A stretch of DNA of 64,000 bases. Source: Arthrobacter sp. 35W. Lineage in GTDB: Bacteria > Actinomycetota > Actinomycetes > Actinomycetales > Micrococcaceae. The translations under genes and the position numbers were made by a program. Under the pieces are notes generated by a model. It was given only the letters and a program-made list of their open reading frames with translations. It did not search any database and was not told the DNA's origin. The DNA lies in NCBI RefSeq assembly GCF_000482545.1, contig NZ_KI519454.1, positions 1,896,954 through 1,960,953 of the forward strand, given 5' to 3'. Positions within the stretch are counted from its first letter, which is position 1, and each line of letters begins with the position of its first letter. Below are positions 32,963 through 41,371 of the stretch, piece after piece.

Positions 32963-33029
32963 CCCAACTGGGTGACAGTTATCGCACGTTCCGGGGCGCG
33001 GAATGTGCGATAAGTGCTACCTAGTTGGG
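32963..33029. repeat. Palindromic repeat family A, copy 1
   Basis: A 67-bp near-palindrome with 30-nt arms (25 of 30 paired) around the loop GGGGCGC. The arms begin CCCAACT and include TTATCGCAC. It fills most of the hisS-aspS gap and contains the hisS stop codon (33021-33023). A second, better-paired copy lies at 59881-59947. Confidence 0.8.
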
Positions 33030-34367
33030 GGCGACGGTGATGGTGGGGTGCAGATCGGCCGACGGCGGCATCCAGACGGCCGGATCGGCCGCCACCTGCT
33101 CGCCGGAGCGGATGTCCTTGACCTGGTGGGCGCCGTCTTCGTCGGTGAACCAGACGAACGGGATGCCGCGGCGGTCCGCGTACTTGATCTGCTTGCCGAA
33201 CTTGTCCGCCTTGGCGGCCACCTCGGCGGAGATCCCGCGCGAACGCAGCGCCGCTGCCACATCCTGCGCCTGGATCCAGGAATCGTCGTTGGCCAGCGTC
33301 ACCAGCACGGCGGTGGGCACGCTGCGGGAGGCGGTGGCCAGCTCCTGGCTGAGGATGCGGGACACCAGACGGGTGACGCCGATGGAGAGTCCGACGCCGG
33401 GGAACTTGCGGCTGCCCTTGCTCGCCAGCGCGTCGTAGCGGCCGCCGGAGCAGATGGAACCCAGGGCCTCGTGGCCCACCAGGACCGTTTCGTAGACGGT
33501 GCCCGTGTAGTAGTCCAGGCCGCGGGCGATGGACAGATCCGCGACGACGGAACCGGGCGCACGCAGCGACGCGGCGGCGATGACCTGCTCCAGCTCGCCC
33601 AGGCCTTCCTCCAGCAGCTCGTCGGTGACGCCGAGGGCGCGCACCTGGGCCACAAAGGAGGTGTCCTCGGTGCGGATGGAGGCCAGGGCCAGGGCGGCGG
33701 CGGCCTGCTCGTCCGTGGCGCCGAGTTCGCTCTTGAGCAGGCCGGCGACGGCGTCGGTGCCAATCTTTTCCAGCTTGTCGATGCTGCGCAGCACGCCGGC
33801 GGTGTCCTCCAGGCCGATGCCGCGGTAGAAGCCCTCGGCCAGCTTGCGGTTGTTTACCCGCAGCTTGAACGCCGGGATGGGCAGGGCGGAGAGCGCCTCC
33901 ACGATCACCAGCGCCAGTTCGACGTCGTAGCGGAACGGCAGTTCGCCGTCGGCCACCACATCAATGTCCGCCTGGGTGAACTCGCGGGCGCGGCCCTCCT
34001 GGGGGCGCTCGCCACGCCAGACCTTCTGAATCTGGTAGCGGCGGAACGGGAAGGCCAGGTAGCCGGCGTTCTCCACCACGTACCGGGCAAAGGGCACCGT
34101 CAGGTCGAAGTGCAGGGCCAGCTGGTTCGGGTCCGCCTTGGCAGCGGCGCCGTTGTCCTCATCCTGCAGGCGGGACAAGGCGTAGACCTCCTTGTCGATC
34201 TCACCCTTGCGCAGCAGCTGTCCGACGGTCTCCACCGCGCGGGTCTCCATGGAGGAGAAGCCGTGCAGCTCGAAGGTGCGGCGCAGCGTGTCAAGCACAT
34301 GCAACTCCACCAGCCGTTCCGAAGGAAGCCACTCGGGGAAACCGGACAGGGAGGCGTTGCGTGCCAT
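33021..34367 (-). CDS. hisS: Histidyl-tRNA synthetase
   Basis: Class II synthetase charging tRNA-His. LHFDLTVPFARYV is motif 2-adjacent ATP and substrate loop, RRYQIQKVWRGERPQEGRAREFTQADID is split over motif 2, and GLDYYTGTVYE and CSGGRYDALAS are the histidine-binding signatures. The C-terminal anticodon-binding domain ends VKDIRSGEQVA. 448 residues. The ATG follows GGAGAG. Its last codons and stop lie inside a family A palindromic repeat, so the C-terminal VAPN is encoded by the repeat edge. Confidence 0.97.
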   Translation of the reverse strand: MARNASLSGFPEWLPSERLVELHVLDTLRRTFELHGFSSMETRAVETVGQLLRKGEIDKEVYALSRLQDEDNGAAAKADPNQLALHFDLTVPFARYVVENAGYLAFPFRRYQIQKVWRGERPQEGRAREFTQADIDVVADGELPFRYDVELALVIVEALSALPIPAFKLRVNNRKLAEGFYRGIGLEDTAGVLRSIDKLEKIGTDAVAGLLKSELGATDEQAAAALALASIRTEDTSFVAQVRALGVTDELLEEGLGELEQVIAAASLRAPGSVVADLSIARGLDYYTGTVYETVLVGHEALGSICSGGRYDALASKGSRKFPGVGLSIGVTRLVSRILSQELATASRSVPTAVLVTLANDDSWIQAQDVAAALRSRGISAEVAAKADKFGKQIKYADRRGIPFVWFTDEDGAHQVKDIRSGEQVAADPAVWMPPSADLHPTITVAPN

Positions 34368-34573
34368 GGGTGGAGCTCTCCTTCAGTGAGGCGTACAGCC
34401 ATCGAACAGGGCAGAATCCACAAGGATCTGCATGAAAGGGGCGGGCGCTGCGACATATAGGCCGCTTCCAGCGCCCTTCTAAGGTTCTCACAGCGGTGCT
34501 GGGTACACTGTCTGCGGCTGCCATTTTATGCGGTGGTGCAGCCCACAGCCCAACCACGGATGGAGAGAACACG

Positions 34574-35383
34574 TTGGTCAGCACCAAACGCGATGCCCGC
34601 GAGGCGAAGAAGCGCGTGGCACGAATGCAGGCAAACCAGCAGCTGCAGCACAAGCAGGTGGCCCGCCGCAAGCGTGACAACCTGGTGGCCGCCATCGCCA
34701 TTGCCGCCGCCCTGGCCCTGGCCGTGGTCCTGCAGATCACCGTGTTCAGCCACAACCCCAGCTCCGCCGATCTGGCCGCTGCCGAGGCCGGGCTGGATTC
34801 CACCGCCAGCCCCAGCGCCTCCGCCAGCCCGACGTCGACGGCGCCGCCCACCAACGGCGCCAACATCCCGCTTCCGGAGACGGCCGCGGGCAAGACCTTC
34901 ACCGGCCAGCTGAGCCTGAACGGCTCCGCGCTCGGCGTCGAGGTTGACGGCACCACGGCCCCGCAGGCCGCGGCCGTCTTCAAGTCGCTGGCGGACCAGG
35001 GCTTCTTCACCGGCAAGACCTGCCACCGGCTGACCACCGCCGACAACTTCGGCGTGCTCCAGTGCGGCTCCCTCAATGGCGACGGGATCGGCGATCCCAG
35101 CTACCAGTGGGGCCCCGTGGAGAACACCCCCGCCAACGGCATCTACCCGGCCGGCACCATCGCCGTCGCCCGTGCGGGCACCACGTACAGCAATGGCACA
35201 CAGTTCTTCATCGTCTACAAGGACACCTACCTTGACCAGGCCAGCGGCGGGTACACCATCCTGGGCAAGGTCACGAGCGGACTGGACGCCATCACGGCCA
35301 TTGCCGGCGCCGGCGTCACCGGCGGAACCACCGATGGGGCGCCTGTGACAGCCGTAACGATAGACTCATTTACGCTTAACTAA
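34574..35383 (+). CDS. Membrane-anchored cyclophilin-type peptidyl-prolyl isomerase
   Basis: 269 residues: a very basic cytoplasmic N-terminus (~36 residues), a membrane helix (LVAAIAIAAALALAVVLQI, near 37-56), a Ser/Thr/Pro/Ala linker, then an extracytoplasmic cyclophilin domain with TCHRLTTADNFGVLQCG and GTQFFIVYKDTYLDQ. Likely assists folding of exported proteins. The TTG at 34574 is chosen because GGAGAG lies 6 nt upstream and the predicted protein then starts at the basic segment; the open frame to 34496 has no better start. Divergent from hisS. The 206-nt gap shows a possible TACACT -10 at 34504. Confidence 0.87.
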   Translation: MVSTKRDAREAKKRVARMQANQQLQHKQVARRKRDNLVAAIAIAAALALAVVLQITVFSHNPSSADLAAAEAGLDSTASPSASASPTSTAPPTNGANIPLPETAAGKTFTGQLSLNGSALGVEVDGTTAPQAAAVFKSLADQGFFTGKTCHRLTTADNFGVLQCGSLNGDGIGDPSYQWGPVENTPANGIYPAGTIAVARAGTTYSNGTQFFIVYKDTYLDQASGGYTILGKVTSGLDAITAIAGAGVTGGTTDGAPVTAVTIDSFTLN

Positions 35384-35480
35384 TTGCATTGCCAATTGCA
35401 TTGGCACCTACGGCCCCTCGGGGCAGCGGGAAACGATGCAGGTATTACCACGATGTCCCTCCAGCGAAAGACTTGTAGCG

Positions 35481-36917
35481 GTGACAGATAGTCAGCAATC
35501 CGACGACATGGCAGTGGCCCCGACCACTGAGACTTCAACCACGGCCCCCATCGGCGCACCGGCACCTGCCGCGCCGAAGGCTCCGTCACCGGCGGCCTTT
35601 GCCGCCCGGCCCAAGGCTGCCGCTGTGGCACCTGCGCCGGCACCGGTGGCAGCGCCCGCCGTCAACCTGGTGGAGGCAGCCAAATGGGGCCGCGCCGAGG
35701 AGGACGGCCACGTGGTTCTTCTGCTGGATGGTGCCGAGCACCCGGTGGGCCAGTACCCCGGCGCCAGCAAGGATGAGGCTCTGGCCTACTTTGCCCGCAA
35801 GTTCGACGACATCGCCGCACAGGTGACGCTGCTGGAGCAGCGCGTGGAGGCCAAGGCCCCCACCACCGACATGCACAAAACCGTCAAGCACCTGCGCGAG
35901 GCGCTGAACGAGCGCAACAGCGTGGGCGACATCAACTCCGCGCTGGCCCGCCTTGATGCCCTCGACGTCGCGATCAAGGGTTTGGAAGGTGTCGAGCGCG
36001 CCGCCCACGACGCCGCACGCAACGTTGAGCTTGCCGCCCGCGAGGCCATCGTCGCCGAGGCCGAGCAGATTGCCGGCCAGGACCCCGCCACGATCCAGTG
36101 GAAGACCGGCAGCGCCCGGATGAACGAGCTCTTCGAGACGTGGAAGACCGCGCAGAAGAACGGCCTGCGCCTGGGCCGCAGCACGGAGGAAGCCCTCTGG
36201 AAGCGGTTCCGCAGCGCCCGCACGGTCTTCGACCGCCACCGCCGCGCGTACTTCTCCGCCCTGGACAGCAACAATTCCGCTGCCAAGTCTGCCAAGGAGG
36301 CCCTGATCACGGCCGCCGAAGAGCTCTCCACCTCCACCGACTGGGGCTACGCAGCCGGCGAGTACCGCCGTCTGATGGACGCCTGGAAGGCCTCCCCGCG
36401 CGCCAGCCGCAAGGACGACGACGCCCTGTGGGCCCGCTTCCGCGGCGCCCAAGACAAGTTCTTCGCCGCCCGCCAGAGCGCCAATGACGCCCTGGACGAG
36501 GAGTTCGGTGCCAACCTGGTGGTCAAGGAGGCGCTGGTGGCCGAGGCCGCACAGCTGCTGCCGATCACCGATCTGGCCGCTGCCAAGAAGGCTCTGCAGT
36601 CCATCCGCGACCGCTGGGAAGAAGCCGGCAAGGTCCCCCGCGCCGACATGGGCCGCATCGAAGCCGGCCTGCGCCAGGTGGAGGACGCTGTCCGCAAGGC
36701 CGAGGATGACAACTGGCGCCGCACCGACCCGGAGGCCAAGGCACGCACCAACAGCGCCCTGAGCCAGCTGGAGGCGACCATCGCCGGCCTCAAGGACGAT
36801 CTGGCCGCTGCCGAGAAGGCAGGCGACCAGCGCAAGATCAAGGCCGCCCAGGAAGCCCTCGACGCCCGCGAGGCGTGGTTGGAGCAGATCCAGAAGGCAG
36901 CCAGCGACTTCGCCTAA
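35481..36917 (+). CDS. DUF349 domain protein
   Basis: 478 residues. A low-complexity Pro/Ala/Thr N-terminus (~70 residues) precedes a small globular segment (VVLLLDGAEHPVGQYPG) and then a long helical region of tandem DUF349 units, each with WKxxxRxxxxxxxxLWxRFR character (TEEALWKRFRSARTVFDRHR; DDDALWARFRGAQDKFFAAR; ADMGRIEAGLRQVEDAVRKA). Coiled-coil content is high. Members are widespread in actinobacteria; function is not established. The start is uncertain: GTG 35481 has only a weak AAAGA upstream. Same strand as the cyclophilin gene, 97 nt downstream. Confidence 0.85.
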   Translation: MTDSQQSDDMAVAPTTETSTTAPIGAPAPAAPKAPSPAAFAARPKAAAVAPAPAPVAAPAVNLVEAAKWGRAEEDGHVVLLLDGAEHPVGQYPGASKDEALAYFARKFDDIAAQVTLLEQRVEAKAPTTDMHKTVKHLREALNERNSVGDINSALARLDALDVAIKGLEGVERAAHDAARNVELAAREAIVAEAEQIAGQDPATIQWKTGSARMNELFETWKTAQKNGLRLGRSTEEALWKRFRSARTVFDRHRRAYFSALDSNNSAAKSAKEALITAAEELSTSTDWGYAAGEYRRLMDAWKASPRASRKDDDALWARFRGAQDKFFAARQSANDALDEEFGANLVVKEALVAEAAQLLPITDLAAAKKALQSIRDRWEEAGKVPRADMGRIEAGLRQVEDAVRKAEDDNWRRTDPEAKARTNSALSQLEATIAGLKDDLAAAEKAGDQRKIKAAQEALDAREAWLEQIQKAASDFA

Positions 36918-36932
36918 CTGTCCCCACGCCCT

Positions 36933-36966
36933 CCCGCTGCGGGCTCGCTAGCGAGCCCGCAGCGGG
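36933..36966. repeat. Perfect hairpin after the DUF349 gene
   Basis: Perfect 15-bp inverted repeat (36933-36947 / 36952-36966) with loop CTAG, 16 nt past the stop. It forms the first of two back-to-back hairpins. Confidence 0.7.
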
Positions 36967-36994
36967 GTCCTCGGGCGCGTGGCCCCAACACGAG

Positions 36995-37040
36995 AGGCCC
37001 TCGGAACGATGTTATCCACATTCGTTCCGGGGGCCTTTTG
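36995..37040 (+). terminator. Rho-independent terminator of the DUF349 gene
   Basis: 15-bp stem (36995-37009 / 37022-37036) with one G-T pair and a 12-nt loop, followed by TTTTG. The stem includes AGGCCC and CGGAACGA. Confidence 0.75.
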
Positions 37041-37070
37041 CATACCCCGCCCCGCGGCCATGCTGGAGGA

Positions 37071-37670
37071 ATGACGCCCGCCACCACCCCCGGAAACGAG
37101 ACACAGCTGTTCCTTGCGGGCGTCCTGTTCACTCCCCCGGAGCTGGCGTCCATGGCACTGGACGGAGTGCTCCGGCGTGTCTATGGGGATGCCTATGTCC
37201 GCCCTGGAACAGTGCTGACGCCGGCATTGCGTGCGGCGGCACTGGCGGCAGAAGTGCCCGCGGCCCTGGCGTCCAAGGCGGCAGTGGGCCGGCAGGCGGC
37301 GGCCTGGGTGTACGGCTGCGCCCCGGCGCCGCAGATGGTGGACCTGCTGATCCGACGGCGGGAGCGCGGCAGCGCGCTGCCGCTCTTTAGCGGCTGCCGC
37401 CTGCACGAGGTGGCACTGGGGCCGTTCGATGCCCCGCTGCTGGGTACCATCCGCGTCACCACCGCGCTGCGGACGGCCGTGGATGTGGCGTTGTGCCTGG
37501 ACCCTCGCGAGTCCAGGCCCATTCTGGAGGCGATCACCACCACGGCCGTGCTCAACTGCCCGCTGGGCCTGGTGCGTTCCGCCGTCGATGCTGCCGCCGG
37601 CGCCCGCGGCCGGCGGCCGGCACTGGCGCTGCTGGCGGCCATTGCCGCTTCCCGGAGACCCAGACGCTAG
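37071..37670 (+). CDS. AbiEi-antitoxin-like protein, orphan
   Basis: 199 residues. The layout (N-terminal winged-helix-like part VLRRVYGDAYVRPGT, then AALAAEVPAALASKAAVGRQAAAWVYG, a mid-section with basic LLIRRRERGS, and GTIRVTTALRTAVDVALCLDP) resembles type IV AbiEi-family antitoxin-like proteins common in Micrococcales. No AbiEii-type nucleotidyltransferase toxin is adjacent, so a toxin-antitoxin role is doubtful. ATG 37071 has GGAGGA directly against it; an in-frame TTG at 37038 is possible. Its stop abuts the convergent relA stop. Confidence 0.6.
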   Translation: MTPATTPGNETQLFLAGVLFTPPELASMALDGVLRRVYGDAYVRPGTVLTPALRAAALAAEVPAALASKAAVGRQAAAWVYGCAPAPQMVDLLIRRRERGSALPLFSGCRLHEVALGPFDAPLLGTIRVTTALRTAVDVALCLDPRESRPILEAITTTAVLNCPLGLVRSAVDAAAGARGRRPALALLAAIAASRRPRR

Positions 37671-40112
37671 CTAGGCGCGGCGCTGGGCCCCGGTGGTGCG
37701 GTAGACGTCAAAGACCCCATCGATGCGGCGCACCGCATTGAGCACGTGGTGCAGGTACTTGGGATCACCCATCTCGAAGGCGAAGCGGCTCATGGCCACC
37801 CGGTCCCGCGAGGTGTGGACACTGGCGGCCAGGATGTTCACGTGGTTCTCACTGAGCACTCGTGTGACGTCCGACAGCAGGCTCTTGCGGTCCAGCGCCT
37901 CCACCTGGATCTCCACCAGGAACACGCTGGTCTGCGTCGGCGCCCACTCCACCTCCACCAGGCGTTCGGGCTCCTTGCGCAGGTTCACCAGGTTCAAACA
38001 GTCCGAGCGGTGCACGGAGACGCCGGCGCCCTTGGTGACAAAACCTGTGATGGCATCCGGCGGCACCGGCGTGCAACAGCGTGCCAGCTTGACCAGCACA
38101 TCGCCCACGCCGTGCACGATCACCCCGGATTCGGAGAAGCGCGGACGGTTGGCGGCCGGATGCGTCGGCAGCGCCGGAGCTTCCTCTTCGGCATCCTGGT
38201 TGGCACCGAGTTGGATGGCGAGGCGCTCGACGACGGACTGGGCCGAGGCATGGCCGTCGCCAACGGCGGCGTAGAGGCCGGAGATGTCCACGTACTTGAA
38301 GTCCTGGGCCACGGCCAGCAGGGCATCATGGGTCATCAGCTTCTGCAGCGGCAGGTTCTGCTTCCGCATGGCGCGGGTGAGCAGTTCCTTGCCCTTTTCG
38401 ATGGCCTCTTCGCGGCGCTCCTTGGAGAACCACTGCCGGATCTTGTTCCGGGCGCGGGGGCTCTTGACGAAGTTCTGCCAGTCCTGGCTGGGGCCGGCAC
38501 CTTCGGCCTTGGAGGTGAAGACCTCCACGGAGTCGCCGTGGTTGAGCACGCTGTTCAGTGGAACCAGCTTGCCGTTGACCCGGGCGCCGATGGTCCGGTG
38601 CCCCACCTCGGTGTGCACGGCGTAGGCAAAGTCCACGGGCGTGGATCCGGCCGGCAGCGCCATGACCTCACCCTTGGGGGTGAAGACGAACACCTCCTGG
38701 GCGTTCATTTCATAGCGCAGCGAGTCAAGGAACTCGGCCGGATCGCGGGTTTCCTGCTGCCAGTCCACCAGGGTCCGCAGCCAGTTCATATCGTCGTTGC
38801 CCATGGCCGCGCCGGGGCCGCCCTTGGGCGCCGTCTTGTATTTCCAGTGGGCGGCCACACCGTATTCGGCACGCTGGTGCATCTCGTGCGTGCGGATCTG
38901 GATTTCCACCGGTTTGCCGCCGGGTCCGATCACCGTGGTGTGCAGCGACTGGTACATATTGAACTTCGGCATGGCGATGTAGTCTTTGAACCGCCCGGGC
39001 AGCGGGTTCCAGCGCGTGTGCATGGCACCCAGGGCCGCGTAGCAGTCGCGCACCGAGTCGACCAGGACGCGGACGCCCATCAGGTCGTTGATGTCATCGA
39101 AGTCCTTCTCGCGGACGATCATCTTCTGGTAGATGGAGTAGTAGTGCTTGGGCCGGCCGGAAATGGCGGCCTTGATCTTGGCCGCACGCAGGTCCTCGGC
39201 GATCTGCTTGCGGACCACGGCAAGGCTGCGTTCGCGTTCGGGGGTCCTGTCCCCCACCATCCGCACGATCTCCTCGTACACCTTTGGGTACAACGCCGCG
39301 AAGGAGAGATCCTCCAGCTCCCACTTGATGGTGTTCATGCCCAGCCGGTGGGCCAGCGGAGCAAAGATCTCCAGCGTCTCGCGGGCCTTCTTGCCGGAGG
39401 ACTCGGCGGAGACGAAGCGCCAGGTGCGGGCGTTGTGCAGCCGGTCCGCCAGCTTGATCACCAGCACGCGGATGTCCTTGGCCATGGCGACCACCATCTT
39501 GCGGACCGTTTCGGCCTGTGCCGCCTCGCCGAAGGTGACCTTGTCCAGCTTGGTGACGCCGTCCACCAGCATCGCGATCTCGGGCCCAAAATCGGCCTTG
39601 AGCTGTTCCAGCGTGTAGGAGGTGTCCTCCACGGTGTCGTGGAGCAGGGCCGCCGCGAGGGTAGGCCCGGTCATGCCCAGCTCGGCCAGGATGGTGGCCA
39701 CGGCCACCGGGTGGGTGATGTACGGGTCCCCGCTCTTGCGCTTCTGGCCCTCGTGGGCCTTCTCGGCAACGCTGAAGGCACGCTGGATCAGGTCGAAATC
39801 TTCGCGGGGGTTGTTGGCCCGCACAATCCGCAGCAGTGGTTCCAGGATCGGCGAGTAGCTGCCCGTGGACCAGCCGGTGAGCCGCGCCAGCCGGGCACGC
39901 GTCCGTTCGCGCCGGCCGGGGAAGGTGGGGCGCAGGGGTGCGCGCACGACGGTGTCGGGGGCCGGTGCCACGGAGGCGCCGCCGTTTGTAGTAACGGCTG
40001 TGCCATTGGCGCTCTGAACTGCAGCGCTCCGGGCGGTGTCCGGTGCGCCGGATGCCACTGAGGCAACCTTTCCGGCTGCCGGTTCTTGCTCGTCCACTGC
40101 CACTGTCCTCAC
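37671..40112 (-). CDS. relA: Bifunctional (p)ppGpp synthase/hydrolase
   Basis: Makes and degrades the stringent alarmone. The HD hydrolase has H-D at 158-159 ([10 protein letters not shown]); the synthetase has [20 protein letters not shown] split over the Rel active-site loop and [25 protein letters not shown]; a TGS domain ([24 protein letters not shown] region) and a C-terminal ACT domain follow. The single Rel of actinobacteria is expected to do both reactions and all key residues seen are intact. The first ~60 residues are low-complexity; GTG 40112 or an internal GTG may be the start. Last gene after secF. Confidence 0.96.
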   Translation of the reverse strand: MRTVAVDEQEPAAGKVASVASGAPDTARSAAVQSANGTAVTTNGGASVAPAPDTVVRAPLRPTFPGRRERTRARLARLTGWSTGSYSPILEPLLRIVRANNPREDFDLIQRAFSVAEKAHEGQKRKSGDPYITHPVAVATILAELGMTGPTLAAALLHDTVEDTSYTLEQLKADFGPEIAMLVDGVTKLDKVTFGEAAQAETVRKMVVAMAKDIRVLVIKLADRLHNARTWRFVSAESSGKKARETLEIFAPLAHRLGMNTIKWELEDLSFAALYPKVYEEIVRMVGDRTPERERSLAVVRKQIAEDLRAAKIKAAISGRPKHYYSIYQKMIVREKDFDDINDLMGVRVLVDSVRDCYAALGAMHTRWNPLPGRFKDYIAMPKFNMYQSLHTTVIGPGGKPVEIQIRTHEMHQRAEYGVAAHWKYKTAPKGGPGAAMGNDDMNWLRTLVDWQQETRDPAEFLDSLRYEMNAQEVFVFTPKGEVMALPAGSTPVDFAYAVHTEVGHRTIGARVNGKLVPLNSVLNHGDSVEVFTSKAEGAGPSQDWQNFVKSPRARNKIRQWFSKERREEAIEKGKELLTRAMRKQNLPLQKLMTHDALLAVAQDFKYVDISGLYAAVGDGHASAQSVVERLAIQLGANQDAEEEAPALPTHPAANRPRFSESGVIVHGVGDVLVKLARCCTPVPPDAITGFVTKGAGVSVHRSDCLNLVNLRKEPERLVEVEWAPTQTSVFLVEIQVEALDRKSLLSDVTRVLSENHVNILAASVHTSRDRVAMSRFAFEMGDPKYLHHVLNAVRRIDGVFDVYRTTGAQRRA

Positions 40113-40275
40113 CTTGCACCCAACGGATTTCCTGCCGGAGGCCCGGCAGGGAATTCCTCTAGTGTAAGCCCGTGAAAGGACCCTCCCAATTCATGTCCAG
40201 TGCGCCGTCGACCTCAGCGGCACATGCCGCAAAACAGTGCCGCAAACAGATGCCGCACGGATGCCCGGTTAAAGA

Positions 40276-40324
40276 GCTGTGGCCGGGTCCGCCGTCCCAC
40301 AGGGGAGGCAGACCCGGCCACAGC
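40276..40324 (-). terminator. Hairpin after secF
   Basis: Perfect 14-bp stem GCTGTGGCCGGGTC (40276-40289) / 40311-40324 with a 21-nt loop, 12 nt past the secF stop and in the 224-nt gap before relA. Confidence 0.6.
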
Positions 40325-40336
40325 CGGACTTCAGCG

Positions 40337-41371
40337 TTAGACGCTCACCGGCGATGCGCCGTCGGCGGCACCGTTGGCGGCCGTTGCAGCGGACTCATTT
40401 GCCCGGCGCGAGGCGACCTTCTTGGCCTGTTTGACCAGTTCCGGCTCCTTGGCCCGCAGCGCCGCGTAGAGCGGGGCGGCGATGAAGATCGTGGAGAAGG
40501 TGGAGACGATGATGCCGACAAACAGAGCCAGCGACAGGTCGCGCAGCGTACCGGCACCGAGCAGCAGGGCACCGATGAACAGGATGGCCGCAACCGGCAG
40601 GATGGCCACCATCATGGTGTTGATGGAGCGCACCAGGGTTTGGTTGATGGCCAGGTTGACCTCCTCGGCAAAGGTGCGCCGCGTGGAGTTGGTGATGTCG
40701 GCGGTGTTCTCGCGGATCTTGTCGAACACCACCACCGTGTCATAGAGCGAGTAGCTCAGAATCGTCAGGAAGCCGATGATGGCACTCGGGGTGACCTCGA
40801 AGTTGCTGGCCGCGTAGACACCGGCCGTGACGAACATGACCACCAGCAGGCCGGCGACGGCGGAGACCGACATCTTCCAGGTGCGGAAGTACAGCGCCAT
40901 CAGTACGGTGGCCAGCAGCACGAACACGACCAGGCCAATCAGTGCCTGGCGGGAGACGTCCTGTCCCCAGGTGGGGCCGATGAACGTGGAGGTGACCTGC
41001 TCCTCGGTGACACCGTAGGCCTTGATCAGCGACTCTCGGACAGCCAAGGTCTCATCCTCGGTGAGCTTGTCCGTCTGGATCTGCATGGTGCTGCCGGCCA
41101 CGTTGGCCACGCGGGGCACGGTGCCGCTGACGACATCTGTGACGGCGCGCTCACCGCGGAGGGTGTCCGTGTCCGTGACGTTGGAGACAGTGAACTGGGA
41201 GCCACCGCGGAACTCGATGCCCAGGTTGAACCCGCCGCGGGCGATCGGGATCAGGATGGACAGCACCACCAGCACGCCGGCGATGAGGAACCAGAGCTTG
41301 CGGCGGCCGACGAACTCGTAGGAGCGCTTGCCGGTGTACAGCTCGTTACCAAATGTGGCAAAGCTCGCCAT
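40337..41371 (-). CDS. secF: Protein translocase subunit SecF
   Basis: Partner of SecD in the Sec-associated RND-type complex that uses the proton motive force to finish export. Six membrane helices with a periplasmic-type loop after the first: WFLIAGVLVVLSILIPI, then GIEFRGGSQFTV; AIIGFLTILSYSLYDTVVVFDKIREN is the conserved Sec export motif. 344 residues with a basic cytoplasmic tail. The ATG overlaps the secD stop by one base (TAATG). Confidence 0.96.
   Translation of the reverse strand: MASFATFGNELYTGKRSYEFVGRRKLWFLIAGVLVVLSILIPIARGGFNLGIEFRGGSQFTVSNVTDTDTLRGERAVTDVVSGTVPRVANVAGSTMQIQTDKLTEDETLAVRESLIKAYGVTEEQVTSTFIGPTWGQDVSRQALIGLVVFVLLATVLMALYFRTWKMSVSAVAGLLVVMFVTAGVYAASNFEVTPSAIIGFLTILSYSLYDTVVVFDKIRENTADITNSTRRTFAEEVNLAINQTLVRSINTMMVAILPVAAILFIGALLLGAGTLRDLSLALFVGIIVSTFSTIFIAAPLYAALRAKEPELVKQAKKVASRRANESAATAANGAADGASPVSV

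Noticed and set aside
37671-40112. relA as monofunctional synthase
   Set aside because: The HD hydrolase residues (HDTVED) are intact, so a bifunctional enzyme is the better call.
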